NCBI GenBank assembly: GCA_964019135.1
Contig: OZ025260.1
Span: 22,748,254-22,812,253, forward strand
Length of the DNA: 64,000 nt
Reading direction: 5' to 3'
From: Arenicola marina
Taxonomy: Eukaryota; Annelida; Polychaeta; Arenicolidae
Shown: in pieces, positions 10,801 to 22,500 of the stretch
Position numbering within the stretch: the stretch's first letter is position 1
Layout: each line of letters begins with the position of its first letter
The notes under the pieces: model-generated
What the model was told of the DNA's origin: nothing
What the model saw: only the letters and a program-made list of their open reading frames with translations
Databases searched by the model: none
Translations under genes and position numbers: made by a program

Positions 10801-10859
10801 TATCCCAAGCCCCTAGCTCACATGAATAAGTGGCGGCCGCCACATAAATTTTTTCAAGA

Positions 10860-11682
10860 AAGTAATGTCACATCTTGGCACCAACGGGCTTCCGTGTGTT
10901 TAACCATGTGCGTGCCTCAGCTCCACACGCTTCATTCGCCCGTATTTTCTGGATCAGCGTGCGTGCGCTAAAAATAGGTATTAGCTCACTGGCCGTGAGG
11001 ACCCCCCCCCCCCCCCTCCTCTGTGTCAGTCGATTTACTGTGCCTGTGGTGGAGAAATAGGGCACAGCTATGCGGTGGGCTGACCTGGACTCGCTTTCTC
11101 CAAGGGGAGCGAGCGTGAAAGTCCCGTTGATCTGCTCCGCCCTGTCAATCGTGACCACTTCTGGGAATGGAATGTTGGTGTTTTAGGCCACTTTTGTGCA
11201 CATACAGGCTAAATTGGGCCACCACTTCTGGGAGTGGCAGTACGCCGATATAAATACGGCATCAGCCCCGAAGTGGCCAGACTACCTTGGGGACAGGTCG
11301 AGACTCGACATCCGACATCACAAGGACTATCCTCTTCCGACGCTTCGGCGTTCAGCGGCGCTGTTGCCACAACACCGGTGTTCTCCCCTGTTTTCACCTG
11401 GACTATGACCGGGCCATCGCTGTCATGAGGCTGCCATTCATGCCTCACCGAGTCAGCGCTGAGGTCGCCGGTAACTGGATCCCCCATTTGTAATGCTGCA
11501 ATCGCTGATGTCGCCGTTCGTCGTGTCAAGAAGGATCGACGCCACGCACCAAGCCCATTTGTGAACATTATATGTATAACCCCATAGGCCATAGGGCCTG
11601 CTACGAGCTATTAGCGCACTGGGGTACATGTTTTGTCATATCTGTTTATTATATTATATCGTACATTAAGTTATAAGTTATA
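10860..11682. other. Stretch without a recognisable gene; contains a 58-bp duplicate
   Basis: Positions 11,163-11,222 ('ggaatggaatgttggtg' through 'aaattgggcca') repeat 8,995-9,052 almost exactly. A C tract lies at about 11,000-11,016. Overlapping frames at 11,200-11,590 on both strands show no recognisable motif. Confidence 0.5.
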
Positions 11683-11985
11683 TTATACCCGCCACGTGTC
11701 TTCACGCGATGCTGTTGTGAATACCAAGCAACCAAGGAACCGTATGTGAATGTCAAGCTGCAACTTACTTTTACAAGAATGGCGGCACACCGCAGCCTGT
11801 TTAGGGCAGCATAAAACTCACTGAGTTATACCGAGAATTCTTTTCCGGAACTCCGTTATAAAGGCAATCACAACATATACCAGACTATAAGTGTATATAA
11901 CGATTACGCATGACTTGCACCAGAAAGTGAAGCTATAATGAAGACCGATGTAAAGAACAAAGAGCCCAAAGTTATAGTCGATTAA
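11683..11985 (+). repeat. Terminal segment shared with 47,478-47,780
   Basis: Both copies begin abruptly at 'ttatacccgccacgtgtctt' and continue about 300 bases with high similarity, for example 'aaggcaatcacaacatatac' and 'gaagaccgatgtaaagaaca'. Sequence to the left is unrelated in the two places, so this is a real boundary, perhaps the end of the duplicated or mobile unit. The 29-bp satellite follows in both. Confidence 0.85.
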
Positions 11986-12009
11986 TCAACCTAATTGAAA
12001 ACGATCGAC

Positions 12010-13800
12010 ATATTTATGACATTTTATGGTGTCCCATATACAAGGAGAAGCTTTAAGGGTCGTCACAGACAAAGATTAGCTATAGGTCGCCCCATACATG
12101 CATTACCCCTATAGCTCACATCATGCCGGGAGATCAGCTTCAAGTGGCGGCATGTACACAGATCAGCTATATATGTCGTCCCATATACAAATAGCAGCTT
12201 TAGGCCACAGCATATACAAAGTTAGCTTTAGGTAACCTGGTATAAAAAGATTAGCTATAGGTCGCCCCATACACAAAGTTCCCCTATAGCTCGTGTCATG
12301 CCGAGCCATCAGCTTCAGGTGGCGGCATGTACACAGATCAGCTATATATGTCGTCCCATATACAAATAGCAGCTTTAGGCCACAGCATATACAAAGTTAG
12401 CTTTAGGTAACCTGGTATAAAAAGATTAGCTATAGGTCGCCCCATACACAAAGTTCCCCTATAGCTCGTGTCATGCCGAGCCATCAGCTTCAGGTGGCGG
12501 CATGTACACAGATCAGCTATATATGTCGTCCCATATACAAATAGCAGCTTTAGGCCACAGCATATACAAAGTTAGCTTTAGGTAACCTGGTATAAAAAGA
12601 TTAGCTATAGGTCGCCCCATACACAAAGTTCCCCTATAGCTCGTGTCATGCCGAGCCATCAGCTTCAGGTGGCGGCATGTACACAGATCAGCTATATATG
12701 TCGTCCCATATACAAATAGCAGCTTTAGGCCACAGCATATACAAAGTTAGCTTTAGGTAACCTGGTATAAAAAGATTAGCTATAGGTCGCCCCATACACA
12801 AAGTTCCCCTATAGCTCGTGTCATGCCGAGCCATCAGCTTCAGGTGGCGGCATGTACACAGATCAGCTATATATGTCGTCCCATATACAAATAGCAGCTT
12901 TAGGCCACAGCATATACAAAGTTAGCTTTAGGTAACCTGGTATAAAAAGATTAGCTATAGGTCGCCCCATACACAAAGTTCCCCTATAGCTCGTGTCATG
13001 CCGAGCCATCAGCTTCAGGTGGCGGCATGTACACAGATCAGCTATATATGTCGTCCCATATACAAATAGCAGCTTTAGGCCACAGCATATACAAAGTTAG
13101 CTTTAGGTAACCTGGTATAAAAAGATTAGCTATAGGTCGCCCCATACACAAAGTTCCCCTATAGCTCGTGTCATGCCGAGCCATCAGCTTCAGGTGGCGG
13201 CATGTACACAGATCAGCTATATATGTCGTCCCATATACAAATAGCAGCTTTAGGCCACAGCATATACAAAGTTAGCTTTAGGTAACCTGGTATAAAAAGA
13301 TTAGCTATAGGTCGCCCCATACACAAAGTTCCCCTATAGCTCGTGTCATGCCGAGAGATCAGCTTCAGGTGGCGGCATGTACACAGATCAGTTATATATG
13401 TCGTCTCATATGAGCTTTAGCCGGGCCCAATATACTGATCAGTTTCAAGTCCCGCTAGGCACAAGCACCATTAGGTTGTGAAATATATACAGCGATTTAG
13501 ATCGCCCTACGCCCAAAGATCAGCTTCAGGTCTCCCCGTACACAAAGATCAGCTTTAGGTCGCGGCATATACAAAGATCAGCTTTAGGTCGCGACATATA
13601 CAACGCGTGACCAGGTTCAAGTCGCGGCATGCGCACAGATCAGCTTTAGGTCGCGGGACTATACAAAGATCAGGTTTAGGTCGCGGCATATACACAGATC
13701 AGCTTTAGGTCTCGCCATATACAAAGATCAGCTTTAGGTCGCGGCATATACCAAGATCACCTTTAGGTCGCGGCATACACAAAGACAAGATTTAGGTCGC
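12010..13800 (+). repeat. Orphan satellite block: 175-bp higher-order repeat of the 29-bp monomer
   Basis: From about 12,070 to 13,370 a 175-bp unit repeats with almost no differences (starts of 'gattagctataggtcgcccc' at 12,249, 12,424, 12,599 and so on). Each unit splits into six diverged monomers of 29, 29, 29, 31, 29 and 28 bases, which sum to 175. The block then returns to simple 29-bp monomers up to about 13,800. No gene copy is attached here. Confidence 0.93.
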
Positions 13801-14415
13801 CGTCTGGAGTTTTCGGTGTCGTAGCTGTTTGCACGCACCACTGGCAAATTACGCAAATTACCCGACCAACCTAATGTTACGGTACCGACCCAAAACTCTA
13901 ACCCCAACTAAATATTTTATTACTCCCGACACCGACGAGTCGACCGAAAAAGAAAAATGGGGTATGCACTGGCTCTTATGCGGCAAAATGCTTGATAAAC
14001 AACGCCACGGGCCGTGGTGCGGATCTTATTGAGTAAAAGACGGTTCTTTTGGTATTATAGTACTGCACATACTATAATCCATATCGATCTTGTTCTTTGG
14101 TTTTTTGTAGATTTGTCCGTTTTTGCAGAGTTGTGTATATTCAGGACGGTATTGCAGCCAGTGTGTGGAGTATGACTCACAAGACATATATTGCGTACAC
14201 GCTTATCTCGGAGCTATGTCCTCAGAGACGGCGCTGGTTGGTAACCTGGCACGGCTCAACCGTGGTCCACAGTCTAACAGCGGGCGCCATGCGGGGTTTT
14301 GCCCTCAAACACTTGTGGCATCAGATATCTCTATATGAAGAAAACTATCCGACGAGTAGACCTACCTATCCACCCTTAGCGACGTCAACACGGGCTCCGT
14401 CCCATTTATTGGACA
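13801..14415. other. Stretch without a recognisable gene
   Basis: Short frames on the plus strand (13,829-14,032 and 14,097-14,429) have no recognisable domain, and the second runs into the 90-bp repeats. Confidence 0.45.
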
Positions 14416-14690
14416 AACTCAGGTGGTAGCGCTAGGCTGTCCAGACCAGCCATCGTCTTGGAGTATAGGAGTGTGTACCCCGCTGTTTGTAGGGCACCCC
14501 TCTGTAACTCAGGTGGTAGCGCTAGGCTGTCCAGACCAGCCGTTGTCTTGGAGTATAGGAGTGTGTACCCCGCTGTTTGTAGGGCACCCCTCTGTAACTC
14601 AGGTGGTAGCGCTAGGCTGCCCAGACCAGTCATCGTCTTGGAGTATAGGAGTGTGTACCCCTCTGTAACTCAGGTGGTAGTACACTGGTA
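14416..14690 (+). repeat. 90-bp tandem repeat, about three copies
   Basis: The unit beginning 'aactcaggtggtagcgctag' starts at 14,416, 14,506 and 14,596, and the third copy is shortened. Because 90 is a multiple of three, repeats stay in frame and create repetitive but meaningless ORFs on both strands. Confidence 0.9.
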
Positions 14691-15105
14691 GTACACTGCC
14701 AACATACCCGGCTTCAAATCTCTATGATGCTCAACATCTGCGTGTGGATATGTTTCATTCATCCTTATCTCTCAAGGAAGGTTCCTCGCCCTACTTTAGA
14801 CCACGCCAAGGTTGCCCATACAGTGATTTATGCAGAACATTGGTCCCTACCCGGATCTTTTCTCTGGACGCGATGGGATGATGTTGCCTGCATCAATATC
14901 ATTATACTAAATTTACATCCTCTTTATTAGTTTTGAGTTCCGGATAGTAAATAACGTTAGAATAAAACGCGTGTAGCATGGCTGCATGGATTGCATGCTA
15001 CAACGACCTTATTTGTCGTCAGAACTATTGGGAAACCGCTGAATACTATTCCGTATTTTATTAACTGCGCTTCCGTTTGGTACCGTATCTGTGGTTTTGG
15101 CCGGT
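14691..15105. other. Stretch without a recognisable gene
   Basis: AT-rich sequence. I see nothing beyond short frames. Confidence 0.45.
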
Positions 15106-15111
15106 CGTACG

Positions 15112-15326
15112 CAGGGTTCCCACTGCCGTAGCAAATCCTTGGTAAAAAGCTCTTATGGAAAAGTCAGATAACTTTTATTAAAATACAAAAGGTAAGGGGA
15201 GGGGGTTGGGGTTAAACATGTCATGGAGAAGTGTCCATGTGTGGCATATAATTACAACCCTAACCTAGCTTGGTAAAAAGCTCTTGTGGAAGAAGTAATT
15301 GTTGCCCGATTTGTGTGGGAACCCTG
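15112..15326. mobile_element. hAT-like MITE, 215 bp
   Basis: Terminal inverted repeats CAGGGTTCCCAC (15,112) and GTGGGAACCCTG (ending 15,326) have the CAGGG ends typical of hAT-superfamily non-autonomous elements. CGTACG flanks both sides immediately outside the ends. An 8-bp duplication, usual for hAT, is not cleanly seen; since CGTACG is palindromic it may be part of longer inverted repeats instead. Inside, 'ttggtaaaaagctctt' is present twice in direct orientation, near each end. No coding capacity. Confidence 0.75.
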
Positions 15327-15332
15327 CGTACG

Positions 15333-17740
15333 GCTACTTGGCCTCCGACCCTCCCCACAACCTAACTGCAATAGCTGTTTTTTGTGTGTTTTTTTAATAT
15401 TTGTTGTGGCATGCTACCTACCTGTACTGAAGAAGTGTCGCTAACAATACTATCGAAACTTACGTTTCCGCAATCTTTCGCTGATGAGTGGGGGTGAAGC
15501 CGTTTCCTGATTTCCAATGCGTCATTTGTATTACACCAGCCAATGAGAGCAAGGCGGATCAGTCACGTGACTGGAAATCGTGAAAACGCTGTCTCATGGC
15601 GGGGGTTTGACCCCAGATAGATGGAGGTGATATGCTACTAGATGGCGGAGACCGCCGCAGCAATGTGGGTACAAAGTGTGAGAACGAACATAGTGAGGGT
15701 AACAAACAAAATGTGGGTAACAAACAAAGCGTTTGTAAGAAACGCTACAAAGTGTGGGTATACACAAAGTGTGGACACAAAGTTACAGCTTTATGGCGGG
15801 CTCTTAATTAGGTCCCTGGTCCATAAAATGAGTTCATATCATTTACCGGTGATATTATCATGTCTCGCAGAGGTAAATATATGGAGGAAATATAGGCCAC
15901 GTGAAGATAGTGTGTGAGGTACATCTAATCGATGGTCTATGGTATGTAGGTACATCTTCTACCCAGACATATGGGTTCCTCCACCCTGTCACTTGAGGCG
16001 GTTCTGAGCCACACCTGTGTTCCTATAGTACTTGAGATCTCCTCATATAATATATATGTGGCACGAATGGTGTGCTGATCGTAACGTCATTAGAATCGAA
16101 ATTATATCTGTACAGCGTTGACTGTGTATAGATATATATATAATACGTAGAGTACATCGCACGCACCAAGCACAAGGCTGGGTTCGTTACCAGTAAACTT
16201 GTTGTATGACGGGGGTTGGAGGTGGCTTAAAGACTTCTGGTTATGAAGCTTGAGGGTCTGACCACAGCCTCAAACTGAACCAAAGCAGCCGCCGTATCAA
16301 CAGCGGTATAATACTTAAAATCCGTGCCTATCATGATAAGTAATTTTGTTTTTACTTTTCGTCTGTTGGCTGGGTTTGTAGGTGGTGTTAATATTATGGC
16401 TTCGCTTTATGCCTGTTTGGAATAAAGCTTCCACTCTCTGTTTTTCTTATACCTGTTAGTTGTTTTGTATCATGTACCTGTGCAACAAGTGTAGAACTAC
16501 TGTAGTGCGGACTTCCCGGGCCGTATTTTGCCTGAGGCCCCATACGGTGGCCATTTTTAGCGATATGCTGTTTTCATGCAGTACGTTAAACAAAACGTAA
16601 ACAAACGAACCGGTGGGGCCGCCTGAAATATAAAAATCTGATTAGTCTTGGAATAAGTATTGATGCGCGATTGAGGATCTTTCTTTGGAAAGTGACTTCT
16701 ATGAGGAAGACCACATCTCACAGGGTTAATGCGAGAAAATATAATTAACCGACTAACCAGAATCGCAAAATTGGTACAACTGCCCTCCCCCCCCCACCCC
16801 CCACACACACACACAACCAGCGATTGCGACAGATATTCACCCCTTTGTTAACACTTATTCCTGTCGAATTTGAGAGTATAACTTCGTATCATCAAGCTTT
16901 TTGTCCAATAATTTAGATTTCCGTGAGGTTTTGTATTAATGCAGGCGTGAAGTTCAGCCACATTTATCAGAACACAATCTAGCGTGTACCCGTTTGGATA
17001 GCAGTCACGGCCGGATAATTCAATGTAGTACGGCTGATCATGTATGGACTCGCTATCGGGGGAAACAAACCGTACGACGTTGGTTTGTGGATGTAGGGGG
17101 AACGAGGGGGTGGGGGGTCGTTTGGAATTGGAATCGTTTGGTACATGCGAAGATAATGCGCTGGATTCGATAGATTATAAATGTGGACGTTAAACGTAAA
17201 AAAAATTCCTGATACGATGCAACAATTACGGATTATTGTGTAATTTAATTAAAAATGCAAGCTATCTGCTACTGGTCAACCTGGGAACGGAAGGCAGAAT
17301 CGACCCGCCACCGAGCTACGACAAATATACCGTTGCAATATCGTTACCAAATAGTCCACTAGATGGAAGCACACTTAATTGCAATGGATCCACTTAAGGT
17401 CCGCCGCCCCCACCCCACCCCGCCCCCGTCACCCCTGCGGTCGCCAGTTTTATCCCGATCACGTATCAGTGCTTGTCTGTGGGGCGCGGCTTCAGAGACA
17501 CGCTATTGCTACATACCGAACGACCGTATTTACACCTCTGGCCAGCGCGCTATTTCCAGAAAACACAGCGAAAACAGATTTACCGCTCTAGCCAGCACGC
17601 TGTGGCCAGAGCTACCGTACCTCACCAGTCAGCGCGGGCCAAGGGAATTTCTCATGCGACTGGTATCGTCTTTCCGAATATTGTCGTTTTTACTGATGAC
17701 GCAATCAGTCTGCGTCGTGCGAGAGCCCGGGTCGTGAGCT
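15333..17740. other. Stretch without a recognisable gene
   Basis: A short array of GTGGGTAACAAACAAA-type words lies at about 15,660-15,780. The remainder is AT-rich DNA with C tracts at about 16,785 and 17,405. Frames here lack recognisable motifs. The last 300 bases are presumably the upstream region of the plus-strand ZNFX1-ART copy. Confidence 0.5.
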
Positions 17741-17756
17741 GTATATATATCGCATA
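17741..17756 (+). promoter_or_regulatory. Possible TATA box upstream of the plus-strand ZNFX1-ART copy
   Basis: 'tgtatatatatcgcatacc' lies about 160 bases before the ATG at 17,910. Position and sequence suit a TATA element with a short leader. No transcription start is known. Confidence 0.3.
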
Positions 17757-17909
17757 CCTCCAGATACTGCCTTATTATCCACTCGCCACCCAGCCAGCAA
17801 GGCGTAGGAGGTCAGACTGCATGACACGTGTACGGCAAGCCTGCAATTGGCGTGATATAGGCCGGTCCAGCCATTAACATTATCACTCCATGTAGGAGTC
17901 GGTGTGAAG

Positions 17910-19088
17910 ATGAATGGCGCAGGCTTCCAAAGCCGCAAGAGGCGATATGAGAACTCCCAGAAACCCTCTGGGTGGAAGAGGCGCCGCGTGGAGGAAAACC
18001 GACATCGCAATGACTTAACTTCGGATAGGAGACGCGCCCGGAGGGCTAACCTGGGTAACAATAAGCGCCGCGCTCGTTCCGGATTAACCCGTCCTGACCG
18101 GGCGGCAAAGGGAGCGCTGAATGCTGGCCCCAAACCTCGTCCATACAATGATAAACCAAGGGGTCCGGCACCGACAGTGACCGGCCGTGTGGTCTCCGTG
18201 AAAGCGAAGCGAGGCTGTGGCTTCATCAAGCCATGTGAAGCCATGCCTCCTGGCTACCCCAGCAACAGAGACATCTACTTCCAGCTGAGCAACGCCAATA
18301 CGGCCGGACTGTTGCTGGAGCCAGGTGACCTTGTTCAATGTATCTTAGGGGTGAAGAACCCGGAGAAGCCCATGGCGTTTGTGGTCGACCTCATCCGCTG
18401 CACTACGCGTCCCCTTCCGGCCTGGAACAGATTTCTGAGCGACGTTGGCCGTCGGCTCGGCGATGTAGGCCTACCAAAGCCTCAACATAATCCTCTTTCG
18501 CCTGCCTACTGTCCAATGTCGCCTGCCTACTGTCCAACTTCGCCTGCCTACTGTCCTACTTCGCCTCAATATAGTCCTGCTTCGCCCTCTTATTGCCCTA
18601 TTTCGCCTCAATATAGTCCTGCTTCGCCCTCTTATTGTCCTACTTCGCCTCAATATAGTCCTCCTTCGCCCTCTTATTGTCCTACTTCGCCTCAATATAG
18701 TTCTGCTTCGCCCTCCTATTGTCCTACTTCGCCTCAATATAGTTCTGCTTCGCCCTCCTATTGTCCTCTTTCGCCTCAATATAGTCCTGCTTCGACTCAA
18801 TATAGTCCTGCTTCGCCTCAATATAGTCTTCCTGCTTCGCCTCAATATAGTCTTGCTTGGCCCTCCTATTGGCCTACTTCGCCTGTCTATTGTCCTACGT
18901 CGTCTGAAACCGATGTAGGCCTACCAAGCCTCAACATAATCCTCTTTCGCCTGCCTACTGTCCTGCTTCGCCCTCCTATTGTCATACTTCGCCTCAATAT
19001 AGTCCTGCTTCGCCCTCATATTGCCATAGTTCGCCTGTCTATTGTCCTACATCGTCTGAATCACTGTCGAAAGGGGGTCAGATCCTGA
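17910..19088 (+). CDS. N-terminal part: cold-shock-like domain plus RNA polymerase II CTD-like heptads
   Basis: The start is chosen at ATG 17,910, with A at -3; the frame upstream contains only a GTG. Residues 1-60 are rich in Arg/Lys, with a bipartite nuclear-signal-like pattern ([17 protein letters not shown], about residues 10-26). Residues about 91-163 resemble a cold-shock domain, with an RNP1-like RGCGFI (101-106) and an RNP2-like DIYFQLS (121-127), suggesting single-stranded nucleic acid binding. From residue 200 (18,507) there are 19 heptads close to Y-S-P-T-S-P-S, mostly alternating YCPTSPQ and YSPASPS, to about 18,908. Downstream of 18,925 this frame is out of register: loss of one A ('ccaaagcc' at 18,474 versus 'ccaagcc' at 18,923, in a duplicated segment) shifts it, and the last 58 residues are not the real continuation. 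Confidence 0.8.
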   Translation: MNGAGFQSRKRRYENSQKPSGWKRRRVEENRHRNDLTSDRRRARRANLGNNKRRARSGLTRPDRAAKGALNAGPKPRPYNDKPRGPAPTVTGRVVSVKAKRGCGFIKPCEAMPPGYPSNRDIYFQLSNANTAGLLLEPGDLVQCILGVKNPEKPMAFVVDLIRCTTRPLPAWNRFLSDVGRRLGDVGLPKPQHNPLSPAYCPMSPAYCPTSPAYCPTSPQYSPASPSYCPISPQYSPASPSYCPTSPQYSPPSPSYCPTSPQYSSASPSYCPTSPQYSSASPSYCPLSPQYSPASTQYSPASPQYSLPASPQYSLAWPSYWPTSPVYCPTSSETDVGLPSLNIILFRLPTVLLRPPIVILRLNIVLLRPHIAIVRLSIVLHRLNHCRKGVRS

Positions 19089-19564
19089 CACCCAAACAGC
19101 CCACAGACCTCATCCAGACAATTTGTGATGGCGAAAAGCCTCCATCGGGTAACATCGAAGGTGCCAGAAAAGACGCCAAAGTCCTGGCGGGGCTCCCGAC
19201 AGAAAGTGCTTTTGTGTCGTCAGATGAGGCCACTGTGCGTGATCGCGGTCTAATAATACCCTCCCATTGCCCTACTTGGCCCTCATATAGTCCTACTTTT
19301 CTTGTTCATTGTCCTACTTTTCTTCAGTGTAGTCTTTCGCCTTCGCCTTCCCGTATTAAACCCACTTCGCCTCAATACACTGTAACATCAGAAGGCGAGT
19401 CGGTGATGGATGGCACGTATGATGGCCCCGACAATGGGGCCCTTGGAAAGGATAACATCGTTGGCGGCTGTAGGCAGGAGGACAACATAATGGTTGTTGT
19501 GTCATGCGTGCCCGCGTGGGAAGGGATGGCCCAGTGTGAACACCACAACGACGAGTCCACACAC
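18926..19564 (+). CDS. Continuation: five more CTD-like heptads and linker into the ARM-like region
   Basis: In this frame the coding sense resumes exactly as in the first block ([13 protein letters not shown]), followed by five heptads ([35 protein letters not shown]), then an open acidic/polar linker. Degenerate heptad relics occur at about 19,259-19,380. The end, [16 protein letters not shown] then DESTH, matches LVSCVAVWEGVGQCE then DETIH in the intact paralogue, proving this is the continuing protein. Register then shifts by one base at about 19,564. There is no stop from 18,926 to the shift. GTG 19,214 is an internal valine, not a start. Confidence 0.75.
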
Positions 19565-19572
19565 TTCTGTCA

Positions 19573-22500
19573 GTGCTTCTGTCTCTCTGGCGAAAAAGCA
19601 GTTTCTATGGCGAGATGTTCAAAACACTCATGAAGTCGCTGCTCAGATGCCGATTATTTGATGTCCGCCGAGGCCGCTTCAAGGTGTACGTTGAAAAGAT
19701 AGCAGCACTGAGGCGCCAGTCGGATAGCACTCCTTCCACGGAGGCCCTCATTCAGCTTCGTGAGTTCTTCCTGATTTGTAACGAGGCGGCCCCTGAGCGG
19801 GCCAGAGCCAGCGCTATGCTCCTCAAGCCACTCGTATCCCCCGAGGAAGGCTGTATGGAGCGCTTCCTCTACGACCTGCTGTCCGTGGCCACCAAGGGGA
19901 GCGCCACGTCGACGGCCGACACCCAGTGGGACGAGCTGCCCCTCGTACCCGCGCGGGCAGAGCTGCTGGAAGACCCGCTAGACGGTCACGCCACACTGCG
20001 GCCGGTGAAGAAGAAGGGCAAGTACGAATCGTTTGAGGATTATATGGACATTTACTTCCGGCTCCTGAGAGAGGAGTGTTTCCACGCCCTCAAGAAAGGA
20101 ATCCGGGACTATTTGTCGGGCACGCTGGACGTCCGCGACATGCGGGTGATGACCAAAGTCTCTCTGGCTGGTATTCACATGGCTACAGCAGCGGCTTGGG
20201 GCAGCAGCGGCTTGGCGGTGGCTCTGCGACTGGCAAGTGGTGACGATGACAAGCAGAAGAAGAAGAAGAAGACGAAACCTACCCGATCGTCTAGCTTTAT
20301 GTCGGGCAATCTGGTGTGTATATCTCCCGACGGAAGCTTTCGCGACGTCATCTGGGCGATGGTCGTCAAATATGTTCCTGAAGAGAACTTGGTCATCGTT
20401 GAGCCATGTGCAGAGGGTAACGTGATAAAGGACAGTGACATTATCGCGACTCTCCAGTGGGCGTCAGACAGGGCCGTGCTAGTTGAATCCCCGACCTACT
20501 ACCGTGCCTACCAGCCGGTCCTCCGGGTCTTGCAGGAGGCTAAGGAAGAAAACCTCCCATTTTCTGACGTGTTGTTAAAGGCTCAGCAACCCATTGCTCC
20601 AGTCTACATTTCATCAACAACTGTGCATTTTTCTTCAGTGTGCACTGATGGGCCCCCGAATGCCCTGGTTGAGGAGTACTGTGAGAGTCTCTACACGCAG
20701 GAAGGCTGCACGCTGGACACCAGCCAGGAGACAGCTTTGCGCCTAGCTCTACGACGACGAGTGGCAGTGATTCAAGGCCCACCTGGCACAGGAAAGACCT
20801 TCATCGGCTGCAAGCTGGTAGAGATGCTACTGCCTATGTCAACTCGGCCGCCTGGACCAATCCTAGTGCTGACCTATAAAAACCATGCTCTAGATGAGTT
20901 CCTGAAGGCTGTGAGTCCTCTAGCCGACGGCAATGTGGTCAGAATCGGAGGCCGATCGAAAGCCCCCACGCTGGCTAAATACAACCTTCGAGAGCAGGAG
21001 ATTAGCAGCACTGACAAATTGCAGCAAAAGCTCCGAAATATCCGCGATCAAGTAAATAACTCTCAAACGAAGGTTGCCGACGCTTGCAGAGAACTAGAAC
21101 AGTCAACGATCATAAACTTTAAAAGGTTTGTGCGGTATTTGTCAAGTCATCATCTTCTGGCTTTAATCCAAGGACGCCACTGGTGGGACATGCGAGATAT
21201 GCAACTCGTCAGTCAAAGGCATGAGCCAAAAAAAACCCCGGTAGAACGCGTGCACAAGTTCTTGTCAAAAATAACCTCTATCGACGATGTGCTGAATGGT
21301 GACGCGGATAGCGACGAGTACGCAGACCTACAGCTCCTCATCCACACGTCGCTGGAGGCATGGTGCCCTTCAAAAGAGGACTTCAATATAGTGATGCAGC
21401 GATTCTGTAGTCCTATTCCTGCACCCGAATCGCACATGCAGGCACGCGAATGCGAGGATGACGCTGTAGAAGACGAGATGGACGACGAGGAAGCTTTTTC
21501 TGATCTGCACTGTAAACGAATTAATGTCGAAGATTTCTCCACCACAGACGCCAAGATCAGTGACATTGATTCGCAAGGGAAGGATATATTTGGCCACGCC
21601 AGACACGTGCTTCGAGAGTTATCTATTGCACATTACCTGAACGTCAAAGATCCATGGGAACTGAACCGGGAAGATAGAGTTTTCCTGGTGCAATGTATCT
21701 TGCTTAAGGAGGAAGAACAAGCGAAACGCCACTTGGATACTTGCCTAGTGGAATATAAACGGGCGTGTCGCGAGCAAAAAGAGCTGCAGACAGTTCGGGA
21801 CGTCCGCGTTCTGCGCCGCCGGAGTGTCATCGCCATGACAATAACTGGGGCGAGCATATACAACGATATGTTGCAGAAAGTTGCCCCGGCCATTGTCATT
21901 GTGGAGGAAGCCGCCGAGGTGCTGGAGCCCCAACTGATTGCAGCCCTCGGGAGCCACACGCAGCATCTGATCCTGATTGGAGATCACAAACAACTGCGCC
22001 CTCAAGTGGAGAGCTATGCATTAACGAAAGACTTTCACCTGGACATCTCTCTCATGGAGCGGCTCATCAATAACGGCATCGAACACGCCTCGCTGGAGAT
22101 GCAGAACAGGATGCGACCCGAGTTCGCCGAGCTGCTGAAGGACATCTACCCCAAGTTACAGAGTAACCACGCCAGGGTGGACGGCAACAAGAAGCCGGAC
22201 TGCGTGGCCCACTCAATGTTCTTCTGGGACCACGATGATCCAGAATGTAATGAGCGAAGTCCCACAAACGAGGGCGAAGCAAAGCGAGCGGTCAAGCTAG
22301 CTCTGTTTCTTCTTCAACAGGGATACCAGCCGAAACATATTACCATTTTAGCTCCCTACCGAGGTCAGGTTAGTCTCATACGCAAGATGGTGATGCAAGC
22401 TCAGCAGGATCACCCATCCATCTTCCAGTTGTATAAGGACACAATGGTGCTCAGCGAGGAGCCCTACAGGAGACACCGTAGTTCCACCCAGCAAACGGTG

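Noticed and set aside
12010..13370. Array that could be read as repeats with spacers
   Set aside because: The intervening parts are themselves diverged copies of the same 29-bp monomer and are identical in each unit.
14406..14691. Repetitive ORFs on both strands
   Set aside because: They arise from a 90-bp tandem repeat divisible by three; no domain is recognisable.
18471..18845. Minus-strand RRSRTIL-repeat ORF
   Set aside because: It is the antisense shadow of the plus-strand heptads; the plus strand continues into conserved domains on both sides.
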